64,000 bases of DNA, taken from positions 1 through 64,000 of the forward strand of contig JAFUFI010000037.1 of NCBI GenBank assembly GCA_017469945.1. Direction: 5' to 3'. Shown in pieces: positions 17,421 to 28,028 of the stretch. A program made the position numbers and the translations under genes. Positions within the stretch are counted from its first letter, which is position 1. Every line of letters begins with the position of its first letter. The notes below the pieces were generated by a model that worked only from the letters and a program-made list of their open reading frames with translations, did no database searches and was not told the origin of the DNA. This stretch comes from Lachnospiraceae bacterium (GTDB lineage Bacteria; Bacillota; Clostridia; Lachnospirales; Lachnospiraceae).

Positions 17421-17445
17421 ATAACATATTTACCAAAAAATCCAA
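17418..17445 (-). promoter_or_regulatory. Promoter overlapping the hairpin
   Basis: Minus strand TTGGAT (17445..17440), 16 nt, TATAAT (17423..17418). The -10 overlaps the outer end of the hairpin, so a transcript started here would hold only part of the 5' arm and could not form the full terminator. This would let the lipoprotein gene be expressed while upstream transcripts are stopped. Confidence 0.55.
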
Positions 17446-17469
17446 AACCCTCTATACATCTTGCCAAGA

Positions 17470-18627
17470 CTATGCGTCTTTCTCAAACTTCACAAGGTCA
17501 AGATGCTGGAGCATTCCCGTCATTCCGTTTTCGTAGAGGAATAAACCGCTGCTTCTGATAAAGCTCTTGGCGCTGTTTAAATCATCCGTATCGGAAAACT
17601 GCGTTTCAACATTTTTCAGATACAGCGCTCCGACTCCGGATTCGGCAAGTGAATAAAGCTTTGACTCACCCTTTTCATCCATAACCCAGATCTTAAGCTT
17701 TTGCCAGATTTCGTCATCTTCGTCGATCCAGCCGTTACCGTCCGAATCATACTCGGCAAGATCCTTAAAGCCATCTCCGCTTGATGTACCGAAAAGCTCT
17801 TTTCCGTCGTTAATGACTCCGTCTTCGTTTTTATCAAGAGCAAGATATCCGCAACCACTGCGAAGCCTTCCGATAGTGTCTGTCTCTCCATCGCCCTCAA
17901 TATCAAACCTAAAGGTCTGATCCGAAACACCGGCGGGATTTCCGTCAAGACTGATAACGAGCGGATCGCAGGTTCTGACAAATCCCGTTCCCAAGGATAC
18001 TCCCGTCTCGGCTACAAATCTTCGGCTCATAGAGACATTAATGTTAAAACTGATCTCGCGGCCGTCTCCTGTTACCACCTTCCCTTCCGCGGAAAACGAT
18101 GTGTTTTCCTCTTCGGTATAGCAGTCAAGAGCTGTATACTCGTAGACCTTTACCGGCGCCTGTGAAGCCCCGGCCGAAACTGCCGTTTCCGTTTCCAAAG
18201 GGATCTGCGATTCGGAAGAATCGTTAGAATACAGAGAGCTCTTGTAATCCCCGTATCTTCTTCCGAATAAAAGCTCCAGGATCCAAAGTACGGATTTGTT
18301 TCTGATAGTCTCGGCATCAATGTCCTCTTCCTTACGTACCGAGTAGCTTCTTCTCGCCCCTTCAACCTTCTGTCTGAGGTTAAAAATCTCAGACATGCTC
18401 ATCATGTTACTCTTTCCGGTCTTTTTCTCCGATTCTTTCTTTTCAGAAAGTTCATCCTTTTCGGAAAGTTCTTCCTTTAAAGTTTCGTTTCCGAAAAGTT
18501 GCTGCCCAAAAAGGCTTTTTGCAGATGCGCTGTCCAATTCCCTTTCTTCGTAGCGCATACAGGAAAATTTAGCAGTCATATGACTGCGGGCGGATTCCAT
18601 TCCTATTGCTGACATAGCAATTCTCAT
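17470..18627 (-). CDS. Protein with calcium-binding-type Asp loops
   Basis: A 385-residue protein without an evident signal peptide. Residues 55-70 are rich in Glu, Lys and Ser (SEKDELSEKKESEKK). The C-terminal half has a run of EF-hand/dockerin-like loops: FDIEGDGETDTIGRL, LDKNEDGVINDGKELFG, and YDSDGNGWIDEDDEIW, followed by LKIWVMDEKGESKLYSLAESGVGAL. This order is familiar from unnamed bacterial proteins related to VCBS or hemolysin-type calcium-binding proteins. Exact function is unknown. It stands as a single gene ended by the hairpin at 17377-17420. Confidence 0.7.
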   Translation of the reverse strand: MRIAMSAIGMESARSHMTAKFSCMRYEERELDSASAKSLFGQQLFGNETLKEELSEKDELSEKKESEKKTGKSNMMSMSEIFNLRQKVEGARRSYSVRKEEDIDAETIRNKSVLWILELLFGRRYGDYKSSLYSNDSSESQIPLETETAVSAGASQAPVKVYEYTALDCYTEEENTSFSAEGKVVTGDGREISFNINVSMSRRFVAETGVSLGTGFVRTCDPLVISLDGNPAGVSDQTFRFDIEGDGETDTIGRLRSGCGYLALDKNEDGVINDGKELFGTSSGDGFKDLAEYDSDGNGWIDEDDEIWQKLKIWVMDEKGESKLYSLAESGVGALYLKNVETQFSDTDDLNSAKSFIRSSGLFLYENGMTGMLQHLDLVKFEKDA

Positions 18628-18737
18628 AAGTACTTACGCCCATCCATTTCTCTCCCTGAAATATAGTTTGTAAAATACGGTTACATTCCATATATCGGTG
18701 CGCTGCAAAGAAACCTTAAGGTTATCCGTCGGTTATT

Positions 18738-19253
18738 CTATTGTTTCATCTTTTCGATATTGTTCTTTACGGCATCCATCTTCTCTTTAAAGATGCTGAT
18801 AGCCATATCCTTGTTTATAACGATATTCTCGTTAAAAGGATTGATGGCTACTCCCGAAATGGGATGCTCTGCTCCGTCAGGCGTAGGAGCCGCGAACATT
18901 GCGCCAAACTCTTCGAGCCTTATGTTGGCATGATTATCCTTAAAGATTGCGGGAGTAGTATTCCCGTTGGCGTCTTGAGAGTCATTCATAGTCTTTATAT
19001 CCGTAAAGGCTACAAAAAATCTTTTTCCGTCATTCGCCGTAATAAAGGGAAACTGTACCTTTGCTCCCTTCTCCACGATTGTAACGCCCTTCTCGTCTAC
19101 AAAAGGCGCGGGATCGATAAATACGGGAGAAACCAAAACAGCCTTGGTAAGCTCTCCGGTAAATAGCTTTCTGTGCTCCGGAGTATCTTCAGCTCTTAAA
19201 AGCTGAAGCGCTCCGACAAGCATAGGATTTGATGTTTCTTCGTTAAATTTCAT
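18738..19253 (-). CDS. SseB-family protein
   Basis: A 171-residue soluble protein with the SseB N-terminal fold: FTGELTKAVLVSPVFIDP, VQFPFITANDGKRFFVAFTD and the closing GVAINPFNENIVINKDMAISI, which matches the usual INPfg.n..l. Named after a Salmonella protein; in Firmicutes the role is unknown, often near enzymes of general metabolism. No partner gene is evident. Palindromic AACCTTAAGGTT lies just downstream, with no convincing terminator. Confidence 0.8.
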   Translation of the reverse strand: MKFNEETSNPMLVGALQLLRAEDTPEHRKLFTGELTKAVLVSPVFIDPAPFVDEKGVTIVEKGAKVQFPFITANDGKRFFVAFTDIKTMNDSQDANGNTTPAIFKDNHANIRLEEFGAMFAAPTPDGAEHPISGVAINPFNENIVINKDMAISIFKEKMDAVKNNIEKMKQ

Positions 19254-19326
19254 TTAAGTAAAACTCTTTCGTTTGTATAGCTTATTTAGTATATCTGTCA
19301 GACCGCTCTAAGGGCTAAACCTGCGA

Positions 19327-21639
19327 TCAATCTACGCGGTTGTAGTTGATAAGGCATCCCTTAAGGATGATCTCTCTTTCCTCGTCCGTAAGCTCTCCAA
19401 GCTTCATCTCGAAGGGATCTGAAAGCTTATGTCCTTCGGTATCAACCCTGTATGCCTTGATAACATCCCACTTTTCCTCAACAGCTTTCTTGATGTCGGG
19501 TATGAAGAGGAAGTCAAGGTTCTTAAAAGGAAGCTCTCCTTCGGGAATAAGGAAGGGAAGCATACCCCAGTTGATAAGGTTTGAACGATATCTCTTGGTA
19601 GCATACTCGTTTGCGATATTTGCCCATCCTCCGAGTACCTTCTGGCAGGAAGCTGCCTGCTCGCGGGCCGATCCGTCTCCGGGCTTAACGGCAAAGATCG
19701 TCGATCCGAATCCTGTATTTTTAGGTGAAGCCTCAGCAAATCCGTTGTCCTTGATAGAATGCATTACGTCATGAACCCAGTCTGCCTTCTTGCAAAGATG
19801 TTCGGGGTTCTCTACCCTCGCATCCTCGATAGCTTTTACTTCCTTAGCTCGTCCTACGTACTGAGGATCCTTTCTTGAGAGGGCAAACTCAGCAAGTCCG
19901 AGAGGATTCGAACGATAGCTTGAAGTCTCTCCCGAAGGGATGAGCTCGTCGGTAGTAGTAACAGGATCGTGAATCTCGGAAACAACCTTAAGGATGAGAT
20001 TCTCGGGAAGAGCGCTCATCTTAGGCCAATCCTTGATATTGGGTCCGAGGACAAGCTCTGCATCAGGGTCTGCGACTCCCTTTGAATCAAATACACGATT
20101 CTTGTAGATATTAGCATCGTAATGATATTTGTAATTTGTAAACTCTCCGTCAAATTCCGTAGCGGGGGTAAGAACGCCTCCGTTTGCCGCTGTTGCAGCG
20201 ATTGAACGCGCATCCATAAGAGCAACGGAAGAAATCTGACCGTTCTGAAGCTTCGATCCCTCACGGTTGGGGAAGTTTCTGGTGGAGTGTCTGATGGAGA
20301 ACGCATTGTTTGCAGGTGTATCTCCGGCGCCGAAGCAAGGTCCGCAAAATGCTGTCTTAAGAACAGAACCAGTCTCTAAGATAGTAGCGGCGCATCCGTT
20401 CTTTATAAGTTCCATGTAGATAGGCATTGAAGCGGGATAAACGCTTAATGTAAAGGCATCGGAACCGATATATCTTCCCTTTAAGATATCGGCAGCGGCG
20501 CAGATATTCTCAAATCCACCTCCGGCACAACCTGCAATGATACCCTGATCAACAACGAACTTGCCGTTCTTAACCTTACTCTTTAAGTCATACTCTACCG
20601 CACCATCCAAAGATACGAGAGCTCTCTTTTCGGTTTCGTCAAGGATATCGAGAAGGTTGGCGTTAAGCTCTTCGATGGTGTAGGTATTGCTGGGATGGAA
20701 AGGCATAGCAATCATCGGTCTGACAGCCGAAAGGTCTACAACAACCATTCCATCGTAGTAAGCTACCTCGCCGGGATTAAGCTCTTTATACTCCTCCGCT
20801 CTCTCGTGGATCTCGTAGAACTCCTTGATCTTATCATCGGTCTTCCAGATTGAAGAAAGGCAGGTTGTCTCGGTAGTCATAACGTCAACACCGATACGGA
20901 AATCAGCTGAAAGCGCGCTTACGCCGGGGCCCACAAACTCCATAACCTTGTTTTTAACGTAGCCGTTCTTAAATACGGCGCCGATGATGGCAAGAGCTAC
21001 GTCCTGGGGTCCTACGCCCTTTACAGGCTCGCCCTTTAAGTAGATTCCTACTACTCCGGGCATATTTATATCGTATGTCTGGTTGAGAAGCTGTTTAACA
21101 AGCTCGGGTCCGCCCTCGCCCACAGCCATAGTTCCGAGAGCTCCGTAACGGGTATGGGAATCCGATCCGAGGATCATCTTTCCTCCGCCCGCAAGCATCT
21201 CTCTTGCAAACTGATGGATTACAGCCTGATGAGGGGGTACATAGATTCCGCCGTACTTCTTTGCGGCCGAAAGTCCAAATACATGGTCATCCTCGTTGAT
21301 AGTACCGCCTACCGCGCAAAGAGAGTTGTGGCAGTTGGTAAGAACGTAAGGCATGGGGAACTTTGTAAGTCCCGATGCTCTTGCGGTCTGGATGATACCG
21401 ACAAAAGTAATATCATGGCTTGTAAGCTTGTCAAAGCGGATTTTTAACTTTTCCGGTGAGCCTGAAGTGTTGTGCTGCTGGAGGATACCGTACGCGATAG
21501 TCTCTCTCTTAGCTGCCTCTTTGGTTACATCCTTACCGGTCTTGCTCTTAATGGCTGCCTGTGCCTCAGCATTATCTGCCACAAGCTCGGCTCCGTTTAC
21601 AAGGTAAGCTCCTCCATCGTACAATTCGATCATTTTCAT
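19327..21639 (-). CDS. Aconitase-superfamily hydratase (YbhJ-like)
   Basis: A 770-residue iron-sulfur hydratase of the aconitase superfamily. The [4Fe-4S] ligand Cys are visible in [10 protein letters not shown] and in the CGPCFGAGD pair, and [20 protein letters not shown] is the aconitase-type substrate stretch. [10 protein letters not shown] adds a Gly-rich turn. The C-terminal swivel domain follows after about residue 560. It differs from AcnA/AcnB and LeuC in order and resembles the E. coli YbhJ class of putative hydratases. Substrate is unknown; aconitase activity is possible. GGAG lies seven bases before ATG. It precedes no related gene. Confidence 0.8.
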   Translation of the reverse strand: MKMIELYDGGAYLVNGAELVADNAEAQAAIKSKTGKDVTKEAAKRETIAYGILQQHNTSGSPEKLKIRFDKLTSHDITFVGIIQTARASGLTKFPMPYVLTNCHNSLCAVGGTINEDDHVFGLSAAKKYGGIYVPPHQAVIHQFAREMLAGGGKMILGSDSHTRYGALGTMAVGEGGPELVKQLLNQTYDINMPGVVGIYLKGEPVKGVGPQDVALAIIGAVFKNGYVKNKVMEFVGPGVSALSADFRIGVDVMTTETTCLSSIWKTDDKIKEFYEIHERAEEYKELNPGEVAYYDGMVVVDLSAVRPMIAMPFHPSNTYTIEELNANLLDILDETEKRALVSLDGAVEYDLKSKVKNGKFVVDQGIIAGCAGGGFENICAAADILKGRYIGSDAFTLSVYPASMPIYMELIKNGCAATILETGSVLKTAFCGPCFGAGDTPANNAFSIRHSTRNFPNREGSKLQNGQISSVALMDARSIAATAANGGVLTPATEFDGEFTNYKYHYDANIYKNRVFDSKGVADPDAELVLGPNIKDWPKMSALPENLILKVVSEIHDPVTTTDELIPSGETSSYRSNPLGLAEFALSRKDPQYVGRAKEVKAIEDARVENPEHLCKKADWVHDVMHSIKDNGFAEASPKNTGFGSTIFAVKPGDGSAREQAASCQKVLGGWANIANEYATKRYRSNLINWGMLPFLIPEGELPFKNLDFLFIPDIKKAVEEKWDVIKAYRVDTEGHKLSDPFEMKLGELTDEEREIILKGCLINYNRVD

Positions 21640-21661
21640 CTTTCTTCTCCGTGATATATTT

Positions 21662-24169
21662 TTATTTGGTTGAATTCTTGTTTTCTTTCAGTACAACCTT
21701 GTCAAGGTGCCAGATCTCATCAACATACTCCTGAATAGTTCTGTCGGATGTGAACTTTCCGGAGCAAGCAACATTGAGTATCGCGCTCCTTGCCCATCCG
21801 GCTTCATCCTTGTATGCCTGTTCAACCTTTCTTTGCGCCTCGGCGTAGGACTTGAAATCCTTAAGGATAAAGTAAGTATCTGCCTTTGCGGTTGACTGAG
21901 TATTAAGAAGGCTGTTGTAAAGCGGTCTGAAAAGCTCAGTGTCCGGATTATAGGTTCCGTTTATCAGCTGCATAAGAACTTTTCTGATGTCGGGATCGTT
22001 GTTAAAGATCTCCATCGGATCGTATCCGCCGTAATTTTCGAAGTGGATGACTTCATCGGATGAAAGACCGAAGATAAAGGCATTTTCAGCCCCTACTTCT
22101 TCAACGATCTCAACGTTTGCTCCGTCCATAGTTCCTAAGGTAAGGGCTCCGTTTAACATAAACTTCATATTACCGGTACCGGAAGCCTCCTTGGAAGCCG
22201 TGGATATCTGCTCGGATACATCTGCTGCCGCAAAGATTATCTCCGCATTTGATACGTTGTAGTTTTCGATAAATACAACCTTAAGCTTTCCGCCGATCGA
22301 TTCATCATTGTTTATCACATCGGCAACGGAATTGATAAGCTTGATGGTAAGCTTTGCGTTGCGGTAACCGGCAGCGGCCTTTGCTCCGAAGATAAAGGTT
22401 CTGGGGAAGAACTCCATATCGGGGCGCTCCTTAAGCTGATTGTAAAGATACATAACGTGCAGGATATTAAGAAGCTGTCTCTTGTATTCATGTAGTCTCT
22501 TAACCTGTACATCAAAGATCGATCTGGGGTCTACTTCGATTCCGTTATGGTCGAGAATGTACTTTGCAAGGCGGACCTTGTTCTGGTACTTGATATTCAT
22601 AAACTCCTGCTGAGCCTTCTCGTCATCGGCGTAAACCTTAAGCTTTGAAATCTTGGGAAGGTCTGTGATCCAGTCGTTTCCGACATGATCCGTAACCCAA
22701 TCCGCAAGAAGCTGGTTTCCGTGAAGCAGGAATCTTCTCTGGGTAATACCGTTTGTTTTATTGTTGAACCTTTCGGGGAACATCTCATAGAAATCGCGAA
22801 GCTCCTGCTTCTTGAGGATTTCCGTATGAAGCCTTGCTACACCGTTTACGGAGTATCCGGCAACGATAGCAAGATGCGCCATCTTAACCTGTCCGTCATA
22901 TACGATAGCCATCTTACGGATCTTCTCATTAACGTCGATTCCCGGAGTATTGCCGTATTTATTCTTGATCTCCTCGATAAAGCGGCGGTTTATCTCCTCA
23001 ACTATCTGGTAAACTCTGGGAAGAAGTCTTGAGAACAGCTCAATAGGCCATTTCTCAAGAGCCTCGCTCATGATGGTGTGATTGGTATAAGCACAGGTCT
23101 TTGTGGTAACGTCCCATGCTTCATCCCAAGTAAGATAATAATCGTCCATAAGCACACGCATCAGCTCAGCCACAGCAACTGTAGGGTGAGTATCATTAAG
23201 CTGGAAGGTAACCTTCTCGTAGAACTTTCTGATGTCGTCGTGCTTTCTCATATATTTATCAACAGCTTCCTGAACGGAGGCCGAGATAAAGAAATACTGC
23301 TGCTTTAAGCGCAGCTCTTTACCTGCGTAGTGGTTATCGTTGGGATAGAGAACCTCAACGATATTTCTCGCAAGGTTAGCCTGCTCAACGCTTCTCTGGT
23401 AGTCTCCCTGATCGAAAGCGTCAAGCTGGAAACACTCAACAGGCTCTGCGTCCCAGATCCTTAAAGTGTTAACTATTCCGTTGCCATATCCGACAATAGG
23501 AAGATCGAAAGGAATCGCCCTTACGGACTGATATCCTTCCTGCGTAAATACGCTTCTTCCGTTTTGGTCGGTTTTTACGGTTACATAACCGCCGAATTTA
23601 ATCTCTTTAGCATACTCGGGGCGGCGAAGTTCAAAAGGATTGCCGTCTGCGAGCCAGTTATCCGGTACCTCTACCTGATAACCGTCTTCAATCTTTTGCT
23701 TGAACATACCGTAGCGATATCTGATTCCGCATCCGTATGCGGGATATCCCAAGGTAGCAAGTGAATCAAGGAAGCAGGCAGCGAGACGGCCGAGGCCTCC
23801 GTTTCCCAAAGCAGCATCGGGCTCCTGGTCCTCGATCACATTAAGGTCAAGTCCCAGTTCTTTGCATGCTTCCTGAACAGGCTTATAAGCCTGCATATTG
23901 ATGAGGTTATTACCCATCGCGCGTCCCATAAGAAATTCCATGGACATGTAATAAACCATTTTAGGATCTTCTTTTTCATAGGCCTTCTGTGTCTCCATCC
24001 AGCTCATGATTATCTGATCCTTGATAGCGTACGAAACTGCCTGAAAAATCTGCTGGGGAGTAGCCTCCTCCAGTGTCTTACGATAAAGGGTTGTTACGTT
24101 ATAGAGAACGCTTCTCTTAAAAAGTTCCTTATCGAATTTAACCTTTTTGGTTGTTGTTGTGCTTTTCAC
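21662..24169 (-). CDS. glgP: Glycogen/maltodextrin phosphorylase
   Basis: Pyridoxal-phosphate enzyme that releases glucose-1-phosphate from alpha-1,4-glucans. At 835 residues it matches the family. Visible landmarks are [20 protein letters not shown] near the start, [19 protein letters not shown], the ATHPT-like [25 protein letters not shown], and the PLP lysine in [18 protein letters not shown]. The start codon is GTG with GGAGG seven bases upstream. It lies 22 bases after ileS and 22 before the hydratase start, so the three genes could be read through, though their functions are unrelated. Confidence 0.96.
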   Translation of the reverse strand: MKSTTTTKKVKFDKELFKRSVLYNVTTLYRKTLEEATPQQIFQAVSYAIKDQIIMSWMETQKAYEKEDPKMVYYMSMEFLMGRAMGNNLINMQAYKPVQEACKELGLDLNVIEDQEPDAALGNGGLGRLAACFLDSLATLGYPAYGCGIRYRYGMFKQKIEDGYQVEVPDNWLADGNPFELRRPEYAKEIKFGGYVTVKTDQNGRSVFTQEGYQSVRAIPFDLPIVGYGNGIVNTLRIWDAEPVECFQLDAFDQGDYQRSVEQANLARNIVEVLYPNDNHYAGKELRLKQQYFFISASVQEAVDKYMRKHDDIRKFYEKVTFQLNDTHPTVAVAELMRVLMDDYYLTWDEAWDVTTKTCAYTNHTIMSEALEKWPIELFSRLLPRVYQIVEEINRRFIEEIKNKYGNTPGIDVNEKIRKMAIVYDGQVKMAHLAIVAGYSVNGVARLHTEILKKQELRDFYEMFPERFNNKTNGITQRRFLLHGNQLLADWVTDHVGNDWITDLPKISKLKVYADDEKAQQEFMNIKYQNKVRLAKYILDHNGIEVDPRSIFDVQVKRLHEYKRQLLNILHVMYLYNQLKERPDMEFFPRTFIFGAKAAAGYRNAKLTIKLINSVADVINNDESIGGKLKVVFIENYNVSNAEIIFAAADVSEQISTASKEASGTGNMKFMLNGALTLGTMDGANVEIVEEVGAENAFIFGLSSDEVIHFENYGGYDPMEIFNNDPDIRKVLMQLINGTYNPDTELFRPLYNSLLNTQSTAKADTYFILKDFKSYAEAQRKVEQAYKDEAGWARSAILNVACSGKFTSDRTIQEYVDEIWHLDKVVLKENKNSTK

Positions 24170-24191
24170 GATGAGTCCTCCTTGTTTTTTA

Positions 24192-27100
24192 TTAAACTAC
24201 TTCGATAGAGATAGTTACTTTTTCACCATTGATATCCCAGTCCTTGTTAACCTTGTAGGTCTGTCCGGAGGTAAGTACATCAGCAAGGACTTTGCCGGAT
24301 ATGGATTCTTTACTTCTTTCCGCGATTTGTGACAACTTGTCGTTTCCATTTAAGGATACCTTGATATGATCGGTAACATTAAAGTCGGATTCCTTACGCA
24401 TTGTCTGGATCTTGGATACGAGCTCGGCAGCATAGCCTTCCTCGATAAGTTCGGGAGTAAGGTTTGTATCAAGAACAACGATAAGCTTGTTGTCCTCCTG
24501 AGATACATAGCCTTCCTTTTGGGTCATCTCGATGAGAAGGTCATCCTTTGTAAGCTCTACGGTTACGCCGTCAACATCAAAGGAAAGCTGTCCTTTTGCG
24601 TTAAGCTCGTCCATAGCGGCATTTCCGTCAAGAGATGCAAGAGTATTCTTGATTCCGCCGAGCTGCTTACCGTACTTAGGTCCTACGGTGCGGAGCTGAG
24701 GTTTAAATGTATAAGAAGTAAAGTCTCTTACATCCTCTGCGTAAACAACGGTTTTAACGTTAAGCTCATCACGGATGATATCGGTGTAGTAGTTCTCAAG
24801 GGGCTTAGCCTCTCCGTCTACGCTCTTGATATACATGCAGCTGATGGGCTGACGGTTCTTGATCGCTGCCGCATTTCTCGCAGCTCTTCCCATAACAACG
24901 GCGTCAAGGACTTCTTCCATTGACTTCTCGAGCTCGGGATTAATCTGCTCTTTATTAACAACCGGATAATCGCAAAGATGGATTGATTCGGGTGCGTTTT
25001 TATCGATGCTTCTGACAAGGTTCTGGTAGATGTCCTCGGTCATGAAAGGGATCATAGGTGCTGCAGCCTTTGAGATAGCTACAAGGGCGGTGTAAAGAGT
25101 CATATAAGCATTGATCTTGTCCTGCTCCATGCCCTTTGCCCAGAATCTCTCACGGCTTCTTCTTACGTACCAGTTTGAAAGATCGTCAACGAACTTCTCA
25201 AGCGCTGCGCCGGCCTCGGGGATCTTGTAGGTATCAAGGAAATTGTCAACCGCTTCGATAGTTGAGTTGAGTCTTGAAAGAACCCACTTATCCATAACGC
25301 CAAGCTTATCGTAATCGAGGCTGTACTTTGTAGCGTCGAAATTATCGATGTTTGCGTAAAGTACGAAGAACGCGTATGTGTTCCATAAAGTACCCATGAA
25401 CTTACGCTGTCCTTCTCTAACGGTCTCTCCTGAGAATCTCTTGGGAAGCCAGGGAGCCGCGCTTGTGTAGAAGTACCATCTGATAGCGTCTGCGCCGTAT
25501 GTCTGAAGGGCGTCGAAAGGATCAACGGCGTTGCCCTTTGACTTACTCATCTTCTCTCCGTTCTCATCGAGTACGAGACCAAGAACGATAACATTCTCGT
25601 AAGGAGCCTTGTTAAAGAGAAGAGTACTCTCTGCCATAAGGGAGTAGAACCATCCTCTTGTCTGGTCTACAGCTTCGGAGATGAATGCTGCGGGGAACTG
25701 CTTTTCAAACTTGTCCTTGTTTTCAAAAGGATAGTGGTGCTGTGCGAAAGGCATAGCTCCGGAGTCGAACCAGCAGTCGATAACCTCGGGTACGCGCTTC
25801 ATTGTCTTTCCGCACTTAGGGCATACGCAGGTTATCTCGTCGATATAAGGTCTGTGAAGCTCAACTGTCTTTGCGGCAGGGTTCTTCGACATCTCTTCGA
25901 GCTGTTCTCTGGAGCCGATCGCCTCCTGATGTCCGCATTCTTCACATTCCCAGATATTAAGAGGAGTACCCCAGTAACGGTTTCTTGAAACGCCCCAGTC
26001 CTGGATATTCTCAAGCCAGTTTCCGAAACGTCCCTCACCGATCGATGTGGGGATCCAGTTAACGGTCTTATTGTTTGCAACAAGGTCATCCTTTACTGCG
26101 GTCATCTTGATGAACCAGGACTCTCTTGCGTAGTAAAGAAGAGGCGTTGAGCATCTCCAGCAGTGAGGGTAGTCATGCTCAACCTTGGGTGCATTGAAAA
26201 GAAGCTTTCTTGATGAAAGTTCCTTTAATACCTCGGGGTCGCAGCTAATCGCGCCTGCGTCTATTTCTTTCTGGGTAGGCTTGCAGCGCATTCCGGCGAA
26301 GGGAGTCTCAGGCTTCATAACACCGTGCTCGTCAACCATCTGTACGAAAGGCGCATCGTACTTACGTCCGACTCTTGCATCGTCTTCACCGAAGGCGGGA
26401 GCGATGTGTACGATACCGGTACCGTCCTGCATAGTTACATAGTCGTCACAATATACGAAGAAAGCCTTCTTTTTCTGCTTTTCAACAGAATCTGCGGCGC
26501 ACTGATACAAAGGCTCGTACTCCTTGTACTCAAGGTCTTTACCTTTGCAGGTTTCAAGTACCTCGTACGCAGGAGTTCCTTCTTCTCTCTCGATGATACC
26601 GAGAACATTGTCAAGAAGAGCCTGTGCCATAATATATGTATAACCGTCGGCAGCCTTTACTTTAGCGTAGGTTTCCTCGGGGTTAACGCAAAGTGCGATA
26701 TTTGAAGCAAGGGTCCAGGGTGTAGTGGTCCATGCAAGGAAGTATGCATCCTCGCCCTTAATCTTGAAGCGTACGATAGCGGTACGCTCCTTTAAGGTCT
26801 TGTAGCCCTGTGCAACCTCGTGTGAAGAAAGAGGGGTTCCGCAGCGAGGGCAGTAGGGAACGATCTTGAATCCCTTGTATAAAAGTCCCTTGTCCCAGAT
26901 AGTCTTAAGAGCCCACCACTCAGACTCGATAAAGTTGTCGTCGTAGGTAACGTAAGGATTGTCCATATCAGCCCAGAATCCGACTGTTCCGGAGAAATCC
27001 TCCCACATTCCCTTATACTTCCAAACAGATTCCTTACATTTGGAGATAAAAGGATCGAGGCCGTACTCTTCAATCTGTTCCTTGCCATCGAGGCCTAAGA

Positions 27101-27395
27101 GCTTTTCAACTTCAAGCTCTACGGGAAGTCCGTGAGTATCCCAGCCTGCCTTACGGGGAACTTGGAATCCTTTCATTGTACGGTATCTGGGGATCATATC
27201 CTTAATGGTACGGGTTTCTACGTGACCGATATGGGGCTTACCGTTAGCGGTAGGCGGTCCGTCATAGAAAGTATATGTAGGACATCCTTCGCGGATGTCA
27301 TAACTTTTTTTGAAGATATCATTCTCTTTCCAGAATTTCTCGACTTCTTTTTCTCTGTCGACGAAATTAAGGTCGGTTGACACTTGCTTGTACAT
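24192..27395 (-). CDS. ileS: Isoleucyl-tRNA synthetase, long type-2 form
   Basis: Charges tRNA-Ile. At 1067 residues it belongs to the longer eukaryote-like class (IleS2), which is also shown by HVETRTIKDMIPRYRTMKGF and a C-terminus of VLDTNLTPELIEEGYAAEL rather than a terminal zinc finger. HIGH is present as PHIGH (about residue 57) and KMSKS as KMSKSKGNAV. The CP1 editing domain has the WTTTPWTLASN segment. Cys pairs CPRCGTPLSS and CEECGH...CPKCG look zinc-binding. Enzymes of this class are typically less sensitive to mupirocin (family knowledge). The leader contains ATCCC/GGGAT (27439-27453) but no T-box consensus. Confidence 0.96.
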   Translation of the reverse strand: MYKQVSTDLNFVDREKEVEKFWKENDIFKKSYDIREGCPTYTFYDGPPTANGKPHIGHVETRTIKDMIPRYRTMKGFQVPRKAGWDTHGLPVELEVEKLLGLDGKEQIEEYGLDPFISKCKESVWKYKGMWEDFSGTVGFWADMDNPYVTYDDNFIESEWWALKTIWDKGLLYKGFKIVPYCPRCGTPLSSHEVAQGYKTLKERTAIVRFKIKGEDAYFLAWTTTPWTLASNIALCVNPEETYAKVKAADGYTYIMAQALLDNVLGIIEREEGTPAYEVLETCKGKDLEYKEYEPLYQCAADSVEKQKKKAFFVYCDDYVTMQDGTGIVHIAPAFGEDDARVGRKYDAPFVQMVDEHGVMKPETPFAGMRCKPTQKEIDAGAISCDPEVLKELSSRKLLFNAPKVEHDYPHCWRCSTPLLYYARESWFIKMTAVKDDLVANNKTVNWIPTSIGEGRFGNWLENIQDWGVSRNRYWGTPLNIWECEECGHQEAIGSREQLEEMSKNPAAKTVELHRPYIDEITCVCPKCGKTMKRVPEVIDCWFDSGAMPFAQHHYPFENKDKFEKQFPAAFISEAVDQTRGWFYSLMAESTLLFNKAPYENVIVLGLVLDENGEKMSKSKGNAVDPFDALQTYGADAIRWYFYTSAAPWLPKRFSGETVREGQRKFMGTLWNTYAFFVLYANIDNFDATKYSLDYDKLGVMDKWVLSRLNSTIEAVDNFLDTYKIPEAGAALEKFVDDLSNWYVRRSRERFWAKGMEQDKINAYMTLYTALVAISKAAAPMIPFMTEDIYQNLVRSIDKNAPESIHLCDYPVVNKEQINPELEKSMEEVLDAVVMGRAARNAAAIKNRQPISCMYIKSVDGEAKPLENYYTDIIRDELNVKTVVYAEDVRDFTSYTFKPQLRTVGPKYGKQLGGIKNTLASLDGNAAMDELNAKGQLSFDVDGVTVELTKDDLLIEMTQKEGYVSQEDNKLIVVLDTNLTPELIEEGYAAELVSKIQTMRKESDFNVTDHIKVSLNGNDKLSQIAERSKESISGKVLADVLTSGQTYKVNKDWDINGEKVTISIEVV

Positions 27396-27548
27396 CTTAT
27401 TTCCTCCGGTGCTGAACTAAGTCTTTAAAAAGGGCAAAATCCCATTTTGGGATATAAACCACCCATTTTCATCACAATATCTATATAATTTTGCCACGAA
27501 ACGTGCCGAATGTCAAAGATTTTATATCTTCAAGAGGGCCTATATAAA

Positions 27549-27574
27549 ACGACCCTCCAAATTTGGAGGGTCGT
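27549..27574 (-). terminator. Terminator of the DUF4190-like gene
   Basis: A perfect 26-bp palindrome (arms ACGACCCTCCAAA and TTTGGAGGGTCGT) follows the gene ending at 27580. On the minus strand it continues with TTTTATAT. It closes the ECF-regulon cluster before ileS. Confidence 0.85.
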
Positions 27575-27579
27575 ACCTA

Positions 27580-28023
27580 CTAATAATTTATACTGTCAAA
27601 AAGTGATGGATTCATTGCACCGTAACTGCCAGCCGAGAGACACGCGGCACACCCTGCCAAGCTCAGTAATATGATAAGACTGAGAAGCATTCCCGCTCCG
27701 GCGGTTATTATCCCCGCTGTTCCAAGTTTTTTGCCGGTCTCGATCTTTCTGGTGATAATGGTAGCCTGTTCATGAACTTTTTTGTGAAGTACAATAGCCG
27801 CAATACCAAGCCCAATACCTAAATGTCCTGAGACAACCGCAAAGATAGTGCCAAAAGCGGGAATAAGTCCGAATATGGCTGCCATAACACCTGCTGTAAG
27901 CGACGTGATTCCCAGTACAAGGCCTGCTATCTCCTTGCCGGGAGAGCTTATCCCACCGGGAGCCTGTGGATTGTGGCTGTATGCGGGTTGCTGCTGATCA
28001 TTATAAATATTGTTGTTGTCCAT
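27580..28023 (-). CDS. DUF4190-like small membrane protein
   Basis: A 147-residue protein with a polar, Asn/Gln/Pro-rich cytoplasmic start (about 28 residues), then hydrophobic segments: GLVLGITSLTAGVMAAIFGLIPAFG with VVSGHLGIGLGIAAIVL, and later IITAGAGMLLSLIILLSLAG. Such domains follow zinc ribbons in many Firmicutes proteins. Function is unknown. It starts five bases after the lipoprotein gene above it, so both are probably transcribed from the ECF-type promoter at 29349-29372 and ended by the palindrome at 27549-27574. Confidence 0.7.
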   Translation of the reverse strand: MDNNNIYNDQQQPAYSHNPQAPGGISSPGKEIAGLVLGITSLTAGVMAAIFGLIPAFGTIFAVVSGHLGIGLGIAAIVLHKKVHEQATIITRKIETGKKLGTAGIITAGAGMLLSLIILLSLAGCAACLSAGSYGAMNPSLFDSINY

Positions 28024-28028
28024 AGTTA

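Noticed and set aside
27396..27548. T-box riboswitch before ileS
   Set aside because: The T-box consensus (AGGGTGGAACCGCG) and a specifier stem are absent; only a small ATCCC/GGGAT hairpin is present.
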